The translations under genes and the position numbers were made by a program. DNA of 64,000 nt from Saccharina japonica (taxonomy: Eukaryota > Sar > Phaeophyceae > Laminariales > Laminariaceae). The stretch covers positions 592,648 to 656,647 of the forward strand of contig MEHQ01002413.1 in assembly GCA_008828725.1 (NCBI GenBank). The letters are read 5' to 3'. How positions within the stretch are numbered: the stretch's first letter is position 1; the number at the start of each line of letters is the position of its first letter. The notes below the pieces were generated by a model. That model searched no databases, was not told the DNA's origin, and was given only the letters and a program-made list of their open reading frames with translations. Positions 11,528 through 22,874 of this stretch are shown here, in pieces.

Positions 11528-11645
11528 CACCCACCCACCCGTGTACCAGGTGCGTAGATATGCATGTACAAGGCTGCGCATGTGTGCCGGCTGTATCGCC
11601 TCGCTCTAAACCCGACCAACCGTGTCCTACTGTCTGTCTGTATAG

Positions 11646-11708
11646 ATCGAGCACAGGCCACATGGGATGAACACAGAACTGGGACGCGAAGCTCTGACGA
11701 CAATGGAG
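11646..11708 (+). CDS. Gene A penultimate exon, second copy
   Basis: The 21 codons IEHRPHGMNTELGREALTTM-E are identical to those at 7787-7849, with the same TATAG acceptor and GTGGGT donor. It would splice to 12728-13006. Confidence 0.6.
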
Positions 11709-12070
11709 GTGGGTCTGTCTGTTGCGAGGACAACGGGAGGCGTGCTACCATGATGGTGTTTCCGTGGGTTTCTTCTTTAGGAGTGCTTCTGAGTGATCAA
11801 CGATGAAGCTGATACTATTACTACATGCTAAACATTGGCGGATGGCGAGGATAATAACATTATATTAGGGGCACATCTTTTTTTGGCCGAAATGTTTCCG
11901 ATTGCCTACCATTGGTGACTATTCCTGACTATTAGTTACCAGGTACTCATCAACTGAGGAACTACTACCCAATAAGGCATAAGCCCTAGAAGGCATGCAT
12001 TATCGTTGAAATATTTATGGCTGACCATCATTAATAGTTACTAATAGTGACATGTGTTTCTCTCCATGCG

Positions 12071-12395
12071 TCCCCGGTGGAATGACAGGTGAATCTCGTC
12101 CCTGTTAGAGACAAGGTCGTGAGTTCGAGCCCCCCCGAGTGCATGCTCGTAGGGACGTTTCTCGCAAAAAAATATCTTAACGATCGTAGCGGAAAGCGCG
12201 AGAGCGTGAGTTAGCAAAATTCGATGAAATCGACGAGCGTTGGGAATGCTGAACCCTCCGCGCGATAAAAATCAAGGCACGAGCCGTAATGGGGAGGAGG
12301 GAGAAGAGCCTGCTTTGTGACCCCGGATCTGAGTTACGACTATGGAGGGAGAGGGACAGAAGTGCGAAGATAATAAATGGAATGGAAAAAAAAAA
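12071..12395 (+). mobile_element. tRNA-derived SINE (copy of 8218-8542)
   Basis: It is the same insertion as at 8218-8542, inside repeat unit 3. It is not an independent insertion. Confidence 0.7.
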
Positions 12396-12727
12396 GCCCC
12401 AGAAGCCCCAGAAACATTAGTTCCCACTGTATATACGTACCCTACAATTCCGTGTCGAGCGACTATATACACGCGCTGGTCAGATACCAGGACGTGAAAC
12501 TCCGCAACTATCCGCTCTCAACCACTACTGCTGTAACGGCACTAATCATACCTATCACAGCCAACTAGGAAAACATCGGCGACTTATTGTCAAAAACCAA
12601 CACACATAGCCCTACCCGAACGGATTTAATCCCGCCCCTCACTCCGCTCCATCTAAATACATACTGCTGCACGTGTTCACGAGTGTACGTCGACTTCTGA
12701 CATCCCTGCCGTCTTGTTGTGACACAG

Positions 12728-13006
12728 GGAATCCTGTCAAGCTACAACGCTGTGGGAGTATTCGAGGAGTGGGATGTGTCGATGGAGCTCTTCAATGCCA
12801 CGGTCAAGAGCTCGGTGCGAAACTGGGACGCCGCCTTACTTCTAAACGGCGGCATCATGCCCGAACGTCGCGCTGAATTACTGGAGTGGGCCTACCTAAG
12901 TCCCGAAATTAACGTCGCACTAGCAGCCGACATGATGCTGTACGACTATGCTTTGTCGCTTTTCCGACACCAAACGAGCGTTGTCCTTGGAAAGGAATGG
13001 GGATAA
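12728..13006 (+). CDS. Gene A last exon, third copy
   Basis: It matches the exon at 8875-9153, with the same acceptor and stop. If the misassembly reading is right, this and 8875-9153 are one locus or two alleles. Confidence 0.6.
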   Translation, partial: GILSSYNAVGVFEEWDVSMELFNATVKSSVRNWDAALLLNGGIMPERRAELLEWAYLSPEINVALAADMMLYDYALSLFRHQTSVVLGKEWG

Positions 13007-14270
13007 CATTTTTTTTTGCGTGTGTGTGTCGGCACATTTTGGTGGTGTTGTTATTACGTTATGAGAGGTGAATATATGTTCAGGTTGAATGCAGTATATA
13101 GCTGTCGCTTTTGAAAAAATCGCTTCGCGCGCAACTTGTGTTTTAGTTTTTGTAACTTTTGTTGGCACTACTGGTGGAAGTTTTGGGCCACGGGTGCATT
13201 TTGTTTGAAGTTTTGTTGATAGTGGCATACCATGGCAATGACCATGGCAAATCCACGGCCAACCCCGGCACAGCCGTACGGCTTGCCATGGGCTACCATG
13301 ACAGGCCTTGGCTTGCCACAGCAAGCCTCACCGGTTGCAATTGACCATCATAGCGCTGCCACGCAGGTGCCATGGTTTTGCCCATGTCACGTACCGTGGT
13401 ACTTGAAATCGCAGCCCACGGCAGTATCATGGCACGCGTGACATGGCAGCCCTCACCGCATGCCACGAAAGCAGCCCCACCACTCTGTCATGGCCAGCCC
13501 CTCGGCATGCCATGTTCAAACCACACCACGGATCCCACCCGGGCCTGATCCTATCAGGACCTAATCCCGCTGAGACCTGATCCCATTTGGTACCCTGCTC
13601 CCACCCACAAGGCGCAGAAATGATACAACGTAGCCCTGCCGGAGGAGCCACCGGAGGCCCACCGGCCACCATCTCCGTATCCAGACGTTACGTTAGTGGA
13701 CGTGTATATGGAAGTTGTCAACCCGAAAAAGTAGATATGGCGGAAGTTGATGGAAGTCGATGGAAGCAAGCTGTATGTCGTCGTCAAGCCGGGGTGGGTT
13801 GCCGTGGCGACTGCTGTGGGGATTGCAGTGGGTTACGGTGGGGCTTGCCGTGGTGCTGCCATGGCGTGCCGTGAGGCATGCCTTTTCACCGTGCCGCTTG
13901 TCGCGACCTGCCTGGAGACGGGGGGGGGAGTGGCATTGCCGTGGCGCTTGCAGTAGGGCTTGCCATGGAAGTCGTGCGGTAGTTATCTGCATAGCGAATG
14001 CCATACACTGACACGAACGGGGGCGGGCGCGGGTTACATCGTGGCATAGCATCGCACTGCCGCCGTGGATTACCCTTGCGGGTACTGCCGCGGAACTGCC
14101 ACCAAAACATCGAAGAGTGTGTATGCACTTCTGAGTGTCCGAGCTACATACAATGCAAGGAGTTGTATGATAAGGAAGAGGCGCATCATGATCCTGCCCG
14201 TACTGCACATAGGCGGTTACAGTGCTCGTAGACGGTTGATAACACCCAACTATTCGTCGTTTTGACACGG

Positions 14271-14525
14271 ATCTACATTATTTGACTTTTTCGTGGCGCG
14301 TCACGACACGTGTCGCGACATGTCGCGACGCGCCACGGACGCTGCCGCGACACGCCGCGACACGTGCCGCGGCATTTCGCGACATGCCGCGGCATACCGC
14401 GACAAGCCACGACACGTAGGGTTAGGGTTAGGGTTAGCGACACTCGCCGCGACACGCCGTGGGGTGTCGCGGCATTCGCGGCATGCCGCGACACGTGCCA
14501 CGAAAAAATCAAATACTGTACATCC
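14271..14525. mobile_element. MITE with internal telomeric repeats, copy 2
   Basis: It has the same TIRs as the element at 180-389 (TTTGACTTTTTCGTGGC at the left, its complement at the right). The interior is GTCGCGAC-rich and carries TTAGGG units at 14417-14437, so the core points the other way relative to copy 1. Confidence 0.7.
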
Positions 14526-14627
14526 CTCCGTTTTGGTCGTTATCGCTTAACAAGGGGTCCCAAAGGCAAGCGTAACCCCTTCAAGACCCCTTTTGAAAAT
14601 TAACGACCAAATCAAGTCCCGAGAGGG

Positions 14628-14747
14628 TTGAGCCCTGTCATCAACCAACGTTGTGCTAACGGCCGACGTGATGTTGTGCGATGTCGCCTTGTCGCTTCTC
14701 TGACACAAAAAAACTCGCCGTCATTGGCGTGAGGAATGGGGTTAGTT
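14628..14747 (+). pseudogene. Decayed relic of the sulfotransferase last exon
   Basis: Reading the matching frame gives VVLTADVMLCDVALSLL, a stop, and a degraded end with EEWG. The aligned part of gene A reads VALAADMMLYDYALSLF ... GKEWG. The downstream ~280 bp also resemble gene A's 3' flank (TTTTTATGTCGCTTTTATTG against TAGCTGTCGCTTTTG). The upstream part of the exon is missing. It therefore represents an older duplicate of the gene 3' end, distinct from the exact copies at 7.7-14.1 kb. Confidence 0.6.
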
Positions 14748-14749
14748 AG

Positions 14750-16250
14750 CGGTCGTTTTGCGTGGCGGTACGTACTGGTGGTGGTGGTGTTGTCAATTGC
14801 AGGCGTGTAGCGTGTGCGCCAGCGTGCCGGTGGTGATGTAGGTGATGGCGAGCTCTGACTGCTGTTGATGACCAAAGATATACAATACAGCTCTAGAGAG
14901 GCATTTAGCTGCGAGAGATACTGTAAATGCGTATGCGTGAACGACATATTCATGTTTAGTTAACGGGATGTAAACATATGTTCGTGAAGGTACCGCTGTA
15001 GTTTTTATGTCGCTTTTATTGGGACAACTGGCGCCCTCTCGTCCAACCATGATGATGTCCCCTCGTTGAAGCACCATGTATGGGATACATTACCTACTCG
15101 TACCAAAAACATAAGTACTCTTGGAAATTGTGTAACTATCGTCAAATGTATGCGCGTTGGGTAATTCTGAGGATTCAGAGAATCGTATACACGTTCCCCA
15201 TGAATGTCTGTCGGTGGTCGATCGTAGGACCTCCGGGCCTTGGACACTTTTTAGGATTCGGAGAATCGTATACACGTGTCACATGAATGTCTGTCGGTGG
15301 TCGGTCGTAGGATCTCTGGCGTAGAGCCCTGATTCAGAGATCTCGACAGGGGTTTGCTATTCTTTCGACGCTGTGTATATATGTTAGAAACTCGGTTTCG
15401 CTCGCAGATACGTACTTGCAGTAAATACGGCACACATAAATCACCTCATCTGGTGCTTACAGTACATTTAAGGGGGAATATGCGGAGATGTTTGTTCTAG
15501 CGGATCGACGACGATAAATACACCGAGAGGACACCGGTAGAGACCTCCTTGTTGTACTCGAAGCGGCGCAATTGTGCCGCGTACATATAGGAGTTGAATG
15601 GTATACTGCTGCACTACCGGTGTGTAGTACCACCTTGGGGGATTCGGCCGTCGTAATGATACCAGCCATGTTTTTTCTTCGCAGCTTTTCCTTCCAGGCA
15701 TTTACACATTTGCACAGGTTTAATGATATGATGACGCACGCGCCAGCAAATATCTCACACCTCGGGCAGATCATCTACAGACAGATCTATCATGATAAGG
15801 CTTTCAGGGAAGATATATTCTTGATCTGTATCAGGTATGATCTAGCTCACGTTGCCAGCCGGGAGACATACAGTCTCCATGATCTCGCCCATGTTTCCTG
15901 GGTTGGATATTTACTACTGTATGCAGATCTTGCACAACCTCTCACAGCGGCAGGTGAGGAACTATTAATAGATGATATATGTCATGATTTACCTGTTGCA
16001 TATGATCTAGATCTGCCCAAAGGTGTGACATATTTCGTCATTGCTGAGCCTCGCTCGAGGATTTCAAGCGGGCGCAAACTACCCACCAGGAAGGGGTTTC
16101 AGGGCAGAGGCTTTCTGCCAAACATCCTACACGAAACATGTGCTCGGTTTCGCCGCCGTGAGGTCCTGTTCCAAGGGGCGTTGAAGTCTCGAGGCAGAAC
16201 TACTGAACAGCACTGTAAGTCCATGACAGCGAGCGCTCGTGAGCGCTCAT
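14750..16250. other. No supported gene; short tandem duplication and GATC-rich repeats
   Basis: An ~85-bp unit is duplicated at 15168-15232 and 15252-15320 (GGAGAATCGTATACACG, AATGTCTGTCGGTGGTCG). The stretch 15770-16010 is rich in GATCTAGATC and ATGATCTAGCTCA words, shared with 48870-49230. The 226-codon reading frame over 15572-16252 crosses these repeats and has no recognisable domain. Confidence 0.4.
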
Positions 16251-16259
16251 AGCACTGCT

Positions 16260-17400
16260 TGTAATGGTACTGGGGTGTGGGGTTACCCTGGGGATAAAAA
16301 CTGTCATGGCTTGGTACTGCCATGGTAGTGCCATGAGTTGGCGTGGCATTTGCCATGGGTCTATCGCGGCGCTGACACATGGGGCTTCCATGATCATGCC
16401 GTGGGGGTGCCATCATACCGCCATGTAACCAACCTCATGACACTTGCATGAAACTTGCATGACACTTGCATGACACTTGCATGGCTCGGCATGGCACCTC
16501 ATGCAATCTGATAGCACCGCGTGGCACCACATGTAATATTTATGGTGCTTCATGGCATCTCATTGCGACCCCACGGCGGTTTCATGGCAGTGCCATGGCC
16601 GTCCTTTGGGAGCCCCAGGGCGGCCCAATGGCAGTCCAATGGTAGTGCTCGTGGCAGTCCCCACGAAGGACGCTGTCATGAATTCTACAAAGAAACTGTC
16701 TGGCAGCCGGTTTCATGAAGGTTAACAAAATCACATACTTGGCACATACCCGGTGTGTACCAGTCTAGACAGACATTTCAACACCGTTGGAGTATAAATA
16801 TAAACACCAAACGCCCCAGTCGCTTGCCGCAGAGGGGTACACCGCGTTCGGGCCTCTCGGCGCCCCCCCCCCTGGTGTTGCCGTGAGAGTACCACCGTTG
16901 TAGCCACCGCCGGAGTTGTTGACCCTGGAGATGTTTCCAGATATAAGTCCCCGCCTCGTCCGAGGGGTGTATTCATTATCTGACGTGATTTGATGGCAGT
17001 GCCGTGACAGTGCCCATGACAAGCCACAGCAATGTTACGGCAAGCGACGGCAGTGCTATAGCATACCACGGCAACACGCGGCAGTGCCCATGTCATGTCG
17101 TGGCAGCCCATGGCACTTGCCATCACAAACCACGGTACGACCGCGGCCACGGCAAGCCCTACCGCAAGCACCACGGCAACGCCACGGAAATCCCCTTGGC
17201 ACACCGTGGTAAGCCCCACAGCAAGCGGGAAGCCCCACAGCGCGCCACGGCAGCTCCACGCCACGCCCGACGGACATCTCCACGACAATCCCCACGGCAG
17301 TCTCTACCGCAATCTCAATGACAACTAGCCACGGCTTGCCAAGCTTGACCAACTTGCCGTGGCTTGCCTCGGCTTGCCTCAGCTTGACCATGGGCTGCAG
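16260..17400 (+). repeat. CATGGCA/CCACGGCA degenerate repeats
   Basis: Two blocks (16260-16690, 16980-17400) are saturated with CATGGCAGTGCCATGG and CCACGGCA words, related to 9370-10110. They are separated by a non-matching 250-bp stretch. Reading frames here are by-products of the repeat. Confidence 0.5.
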
Positions 17401-18194
17401 CTTGCTTCCGCCGACTTCCGTCTATTTCGTGATCTGCCGAACCTCTTCGTGTAGACTTTCGCCGTACTTCCATTCAGTGTAAGTGAAACGTGCTGTGCGT
17501 ACGCCAGTTCTTGGGGAGGTAATCATAACACCTGCATGCAGATCATTCATGATGGGAGCCTCGCTCCAAGCTCCCGCCGTAACCCAACATGCACTGCAAA
17601 AAACACACATTGACTGCATTCTTCTAGAGCCCTCCACCCCAGCCTTCGGTGCTGGACAAGTGCACGACACGCTCACGCTCATGTCAAGTCCATGCACTGG
17701 CTGACCGTTTTACCAAGCAGCCTGCGGCCCTTCCTGGTAAGCCATCCTGTAGCGCTGTCCTATTCGGTACTCTCCTGGCGTGGCAAAGCGCCGAGGGTAA
17801 CACAACAACCAATAGTGAGCTACGAGGTGAGTGTGGGCTTGTGTGGCCCACGCCCTATCTTTACGGGCAGGCGTTTATCTCCGGGTGAAATTCACATTTC
17901 CCCCTTTGATCATCACGCCGACCCCTTATCTGGAAACCCTCGGACCCATGAAAAACCGTCGTGACAATATTTCTACTACATTAAGAGCGTAGCGTCTGGA
18001 ATGGACCAGGGCCTCCGGCGGCTCCTGCGAAGGGAAAGCTAGTTTCTGCACCTTGTGGATGGGAGCAGGGTAGACGCTGCTACGGTAGAGTTACATTATT
18101 CGTTTGACGAGGTTATTCTATTGAGGAGCTCTATATACCTAACCCAAAAACGGGGTTTAGAGGAAAATTTAAGGGCTACTCCATGAACAAACCC

Positions 18195-18420
18195 CCTTCG
18201 ATTAGAAGACACATCTTGGCGAGAGCAAGCGACTAATACGAGAACTACTGTATACACTTTAAACGCCTAGATGTAAGTGCTCAGAACAGAGCCAAAAACT
18301 CCCACTTGCCCTTCGATCAGAAGACATCTCTTGGCGAGAGCACGCGACTAATACAAGAACATATCCCCTTCAAAACACCTTCTGCATGTGAGTGTCCAGA
18401 ACAGAGCCAGAATCTCCCAC
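18195..18420 (+). repeat. Two-unit tandem repeat
   Basis: The unit is about 127 bp (TTCGATCAGAAGACATCTCT, GCGAGAGCA, GCGACTAATACAAGAAC, CCAGAACAGAGCCAGAA). A related single unit lies at 21706-21795. Confidence 0.55.
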
Positions 18421-18439
18421 TTCGCGTGGGCCAATATTG

Positions 18440-19050
18440 CGTGTACGACGTCCGATACGCTGAAAGCTCGGCTTCTGTTGTTTATCGTGAAGCACCCCCT
18501 GGCGATCTCGAGGCTACCTGTGGGGTACCAAATTCACATCATTTTAGGACGACAAGGCGCTCAAAAGCCTCGGGCAAGATCGGAGAGCACAACCCGCGGG
18601 TACCGCGGTGGCTTCAATTTCTCACCGCGTACCACTACACCCTGTCTGTGGAATATCGCATAGGCAGTGCCAACGGGAACGCTGACTCCCTCTCCCGCCT
18701 GCCCTTGCCCAAGACGGGGCACGACCGCAGCGACCCCCCGGCAGTCTCACTCCGTCCGACGAAGAACGCCTCTTCCTCATCCGCTCTTACGGCCTACTCC
18801 TTGGTGGACCCTCTCCCGTGCGTGTCGATTTGGGTGATCTGGCGCCCTCCGACCCAAGCTCAAGATTGGGTGGGCTCCCGGTCTCCCCACACGATTTCCG
18901 CGGTTCTGGCCAACACGGGCCCCGAATCAGGGTCGACGACCTTGATGCTCCTTCTGGTCCTTTCACGCATGGTACGGTAGAGGTGCCCCATTTTGGTTCT
19001 GAGGGTGATCACTTGAGGAACATTGTTTACCTCACCCCAACAAACTGATT
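18440..19050 (+). pseudogene. Ty3/gypsy RNase H remnant
   Basis: The segment shows RVPRWLQFLTAYHYTLSVEY followed by GSANGNADSLSRLPLP, the typical end of a Ty3/gypsy RNase H domain. The upstream part (a GTKFTSF-like strand, then DDKALKSLG, matching the family's TDHKAL segment) lies in another frame and has a stop. The downstream part continues in a third frame (VRVDLGDLAPSDPSSRLGG). At least two frameshifts show decay. The element is cut off by a family-1 MITE near 18985. No LTR was identified. Confidence 0.65.
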
Positions 19051-19237
19051 TTACAGGGGAAAAACAAAAGTGCTCTACTGCTGTAACATACCTAACATAC
19101 CCGATGGACAATCCCATGGCTCAAACTCCGAAATGAAAAATATCGCAACAACACAAAAAAGGACCAATTCCGACGATTTTGGCCTAAGGAGCCCCCGTCA
19201 TTCAGAAAAATATTCAGTCAAAACAACGCCTGCTACG
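18985..19237 (-). mobile_element. MITE family 1 copy, minus
   Basis: Core words (GATTTTACAGGGGAAAAACA, CCGACGATTTTGG, AAGGAGCC) run in the minus orientation. The right end meets a plus-orientation copy tail to tail at about 19240. Confidence 0.6.
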
Positions 19238-19239
19238 TA

Positions 19240-19620
19240 GACGATAGAGGTATACCGTTTTTTGGCTAAAAATGTTTCTGAATGGAGGCGCTCCTTAACC
19301 CAAAATCGTCGGAATTGGTCCATTTTTGTGCCGCACTGTTTTTCGTGGTATCGTTATTACGGGGGACCATAGTAAATTCTAGTAAATAGGACCAATTTTT
19401 GTTAGGAAAAATAGTGAAATACATAGGTTTTTGTGTTTACCGTAGGTCCTATTTACTAGTGTTTACTATGGCCCCCCGTAATAGGCCATGGGATTGTTCA
19501 CCGGATAGCGCTTATGGTTACCTCCCCGAAACAAGTTTTGAGCGAGGTATAGAGCTGCTCAAGTGACCACCCTTAGAAGGCAGAAAAAAAACATGGCGCA
19601 CCTCTACCTTAAGCTAGCAT
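19240..19620 (+). mobile_element. MITE family 1 copy with nested family-2 MITE
   Basis: It starts CGATAGAGGTATACCGTTTT and ends CGCACCTCTACCTTAAGC. The family-2 element 19356-19483 is inserted inside, so family 2 was active later here. Confidence 0.7.
19356..19483. mobile_element. MITE family 2 copy, clean reference
   Basis: The ends TTACGGGGGACCATAGTAAA and TTTACTATGGCCCCCCGTAA form the inverted repeat. The interior has subterminal AGTAAATAGGACC and GGTCCTATTTACT, also inverted. Confidence 0.75.
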
Positions 19621-19965
19621 GCATCAAAAGGTTCTCCCTCTATCGTAGCTGGCGCTCCTGCCGGGGAAGAGGTCGTCGCCCGTGCTCCCTGTGCTCCCCT
19701 TCACGTCGCGTCTCCAGGTCCCGACTGGGTTTTTCCTGTCGACACATGTGCCAGCGATTCCCTCGCCGCTTCCGTGTTCGTAGTGCCCGCTGTACCTCCG
19801 CCAACCTCAGCTGATGGCATGGACCTTGGCCAACACGCCACCTCCTCCTACAGTAGCATTCCCCACCACCCACCGCCGGCGACGCGCCGAGCTCCGGCGC
19901 GGTAGCGGTCCCTGTTTCACCCGCGGTCGCCCTTGGACGATATAATACTACTGTAATGGACGCTT

Positions 19966-20222
19966 GATACGATAGAGGTAGCAAGGTATACCGTTTTTTG
20001 GCGGAAACGTTTTCTGGTCGACGGGGCTCCATCACATATATAACCCAAAAACATCGGAAATTCATTCTTGTGATGCAATATGTTTCATTAAATACTTCAG
20101 CCATGGGATTTCTCATCGGGTCGTAGCATTTTATTTTTCTCCAAAACCAGTTTTTGACTACTGCAGGTATAGAGGTCCTCAAGCGGCCACCCTCAGAAAA
20201 TCATGGTGCACCTGCATGCAGG
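19966..20222 (+). mobile_element. MITE family 1 copy
   Basis: It starts TACGATAGAGGTAGCAAGGT, has the CCCAAAAACATCGG core, and ends GGTGCACCTGCATGCAGG. Confidence 0.65.
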
Positions 20223-20824
20223 CAATCATAGCATGCGTTCTTGGCCAAAGAAGCCTCAGGAAGCATCCCTTCGCCTCTCTAGGATCAGCGCGAGCACTTA
20301 TACCAGTTTTTTTTCTCGTTTTCCCTTCGCCTTTCTCTGCCTTTCTTGTGTCGGGTGAGTTATCTCTTTGACACGAATTTGTACCGTCATACGGGTTTCC
20401 CAATACCTCCTTCTGACCATGCCGCCCCTGCGTCCCCCCTCCGCCTTCTTAGTATATCTGAGCAGGCCGAGGTGATAGATCTTGTCCTTCAGCTCGACCG
20501 CTTGCTTTCCACCATATTCCGCGCGACATTGCATAGATAGATAGATGGCCCGCGACGATGGCTGCCATTTACAAGTCTGTTTTCATAATAAGGTGTTTGA
20601 GTTCAGACGTTAGTCCGTTGAGCTACTGGTAAAAACTTTAACCAATCGCCTACTACCTAAACTACACCTTTACAATAATCTCTCCCCTTGAAACAGACCG
20701 GATAACATCATACTGGTCGACGCGTGCCACCAACTCGCGTTCTCCAATTTCCGAGAATTCAGAGGGTCCAGAGGTATGTTTTTCACATTCTTGACCTGAG
20801 GAAATTGGGTTTTCTTTAAAAAGC

Positions 20825-20890
20825 GTTTTCATGGTGGACGTGAGATTCGAACTCACGACCACTACAACCCATGCCCTGCCGTCGACGCCA
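20825..20890 (-). mobile_element. tRNA-like SINE head fragment
   Basis: On the minus strand it reads GTGGTCGTGAGTTCGAATCTCACGTCC, with the B-box core GTTCGAATC. It lacks a recognisable anticodon arm and no SINE body follows. It is more likely a SINE head than a working tRNA gene. Confidence 0.45.
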
Positions 20891-20911
20891 GTGTAAAGAG
20901 ATAAAGAGGTT

Positions 20912-21412
20912 CAGACGCGTGCTACGATAGAGGTGTATACCGTTTTTTTGGCTGATTTTTTATTTTTTTTCCTTAACCCAAACTCGTCGATCGTTATTTC
21001 TTGTGTTGAAATACTTTTCGTTGTATACTCAGGGTCGTTCTTATCGAGCAGCGTTTTTTCCATACTTTCCAATATTTGTTTTAAAAAATATATATGAAAA
21101 CTTGGGAATCTTGGAAATAATGGAAATTTTGGAAACTCTTCAGAGGGCAAAATGTTTGGAAGGCTTCACGTTCCAATAAATGGAAAAAAAACCGGAAAAA
21201 ATGGAAATAATTTAAAAATACCCCGAAACAAAACATGGAAATTTCGGAAATTTATGGCTCCGATAAAAACGACCCTTAGGCCGTGGGATTATTAGTCGGG
21301 TAGCACTTTTATTTTCTCCCGAAATCAGTTTTTGGGTGAGGTATGGATGTCCTCGGGTGACCCACCCTAAGGAAATACAGGGTGCACCTCTACCTACCGT
21401 ACAGCATGCGCC
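20912..21412 (+). mobile_element. MITE family 1 copy with AT-rich insertion
   Basis: The ends are ACGCGTGCTACGATAGAGGT and GTGCACCTCTACCTACCGTA. About 250 bp of A-rich sequence with GGAAATTTTGGAAAC-like words is inserted between 21020 and 21270. Confidence 0.65.
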
Positions 21413-21439
21413 GGTATGGACCTAGGGACCGACTACTAC

Positions 21440-22870
21440 TACTACTACTGCTGCTGCTGCTATGCAGGTGTGGAACGGCGTTGTGAAGCGCGGCCGCATC
21501 TCCGATCCAATCTCCGAATCCTCCAGATGAGCTTGGTTCCTGCTCGATTGTTCTGCGAATCTGCTTATTATTCGACCCTTCAGGGTGGGCCAGTGTTATG
21601 GTATCCCCTCTTTCCTGTTGCTGCGTTAGGGATTTTAGCAAGTATTCCCTCATTTCACCTGGCAGGCGTTATCGACTCTGCCTGGGGGATGAACCTCTCG
21701 CCCCTTTGATCAGAAGATACCTCGACGAGAGCAAGCGACTAGTGTATATCCTTGAAGCACTCTTCTTGTGTGAGCGGCCAGCACAGAGCCAGAGGACGTC
21801 TGTATACTCGTAGCATTATTAGTGTCGGTCCCTAGGTCCATACTGCTTTGTTATCTCTTTACAATAAAGTCATGCGGTCCGCTCAATGATTTTGCACCGT
21901 CAGCCGCAGAAACTTTGTAACCTTTTTGTTTTGGCGATGAGTTCATCAGGTAGGTGCAAAATAAACAGCGACAACAAGCAGCAGGTTTTTTTTTTTCGTT
22001 TTTCCCATTTACCTGGTATTTGTTTTTCTTGGATTTCCTGTCGCAAGTCTCAAGTCGTGTTTATACAGACGTATTTCACCAGGTATTGTATACTGAAACT
22101 GTGTACTATGCATGCATCTGAACGTGTTCGTCCGACGGGGAATTTTTTCGATGTTTCACTGTTTTATCGCAATACGGCCGTGTGATACGGACTACAGGAA
22201 CTCACAGCTGACGTAATTATAATAGTCATATTTACTTAATAACAATTGTGTGTGTTCTTCACATTTTAAACCGTTCCTCCTGTTATTTCTACCCCTCAAC
22301 ATCCAGCACACACGCAGCACAGAGTGTCCGTGCCGATTCTTCATCGCGGGAGGCCTTTCAGGTCGGCTTTGATCACAGCACTACCTGCGTTTCCGTTCGA
22401 GTGTCTTTCTTTGCGCTTTTCCGGCTTCTTAGCCTAGCAACTTAGAGGTGTGGAAGTGGGTTTTGAGGTGCCGCATCTTCGACTATTTCATGCTCTAGTC
22501 CGGGGAATTGGGATTTCCCCGAATTTCCCTTATTTCTGAATATATATAAGGCTCATCAGGGTGGGCTAGTGTAATGGTACGGGCTTGGAAGGTAGGTAGG
22601 TAATTACCTCATTTATAGGTAATGGGTCCGTTTTCGTATTATTAGTTGGATGGCATTCGTATTCAAGGTATTTATGAGATCGGAAAGAGTATGAACCCCT
22701 CCGGGGCAGACACTGCTCTCCCTGGCAGATGTCATCCCGGCTCTGAGGAAAAACAAAAGCTGTTTATCTTGTACGCTTGATTCTATGTACGAGAACGTGA
22801 GTAACACAAAGGATACTTAATAGACAGACCTGCAAGGGGATACTCTGTGTCTCGCCCAGTCCTTGTATTA
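21440..22870. other. No supported gene; diverged duplication
   Basis: Parts of 21440-21700 and 22430-22745 are related (CAGGGTGGGCCAGTGTTATGG against CAGGGTGGGCTAGTGTAATGG). The stretch 22245-22345 (ACATCCAGCACACACG, AGTGTCCGTGCCGATTCTTC) is related to 28605-28690 and may be a diverged exon-like segment (SVRADSSSREAF before GT), which I cannot confirm. Confidence 0.35.
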
Positions 22871-22874
22871 CACT

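Larger units (their letters stand above)
11528..14060 (+). repeat. Repeat unit 3 carrying gene A's last two exons
   Basis: It matches 7665-10207 and carries the unique right flank (from 14061). It contains the penultimate exon (11646-11708), a SINE (12071-12395) and the last exon (12728-13006). Confidence 0.85.

Noticed and set aside
11433-11663. Short frames spanning the junction of repeat units
   Set aside because: They translate the transposase adapter (MCIRDR, MYKRQ), a known contamination signature.
15572-16252. 226-codon plus-strand gene
   Set aside because: Crosses GATC-rich repeats, has no domain and no splice support.
17540-17730. Ty1/copia RNase H end (ALADRFTK)
   Set aside because: Only one short motif in a frame with stops. 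Too little for a call.
22677-22689. Possible TruSeq adapter (AGATCGGAAAGAG)
   Set aside because: One extra A against the adapter AGATCGGAAGAGC, and the flanks are ordinary repeat sequence.
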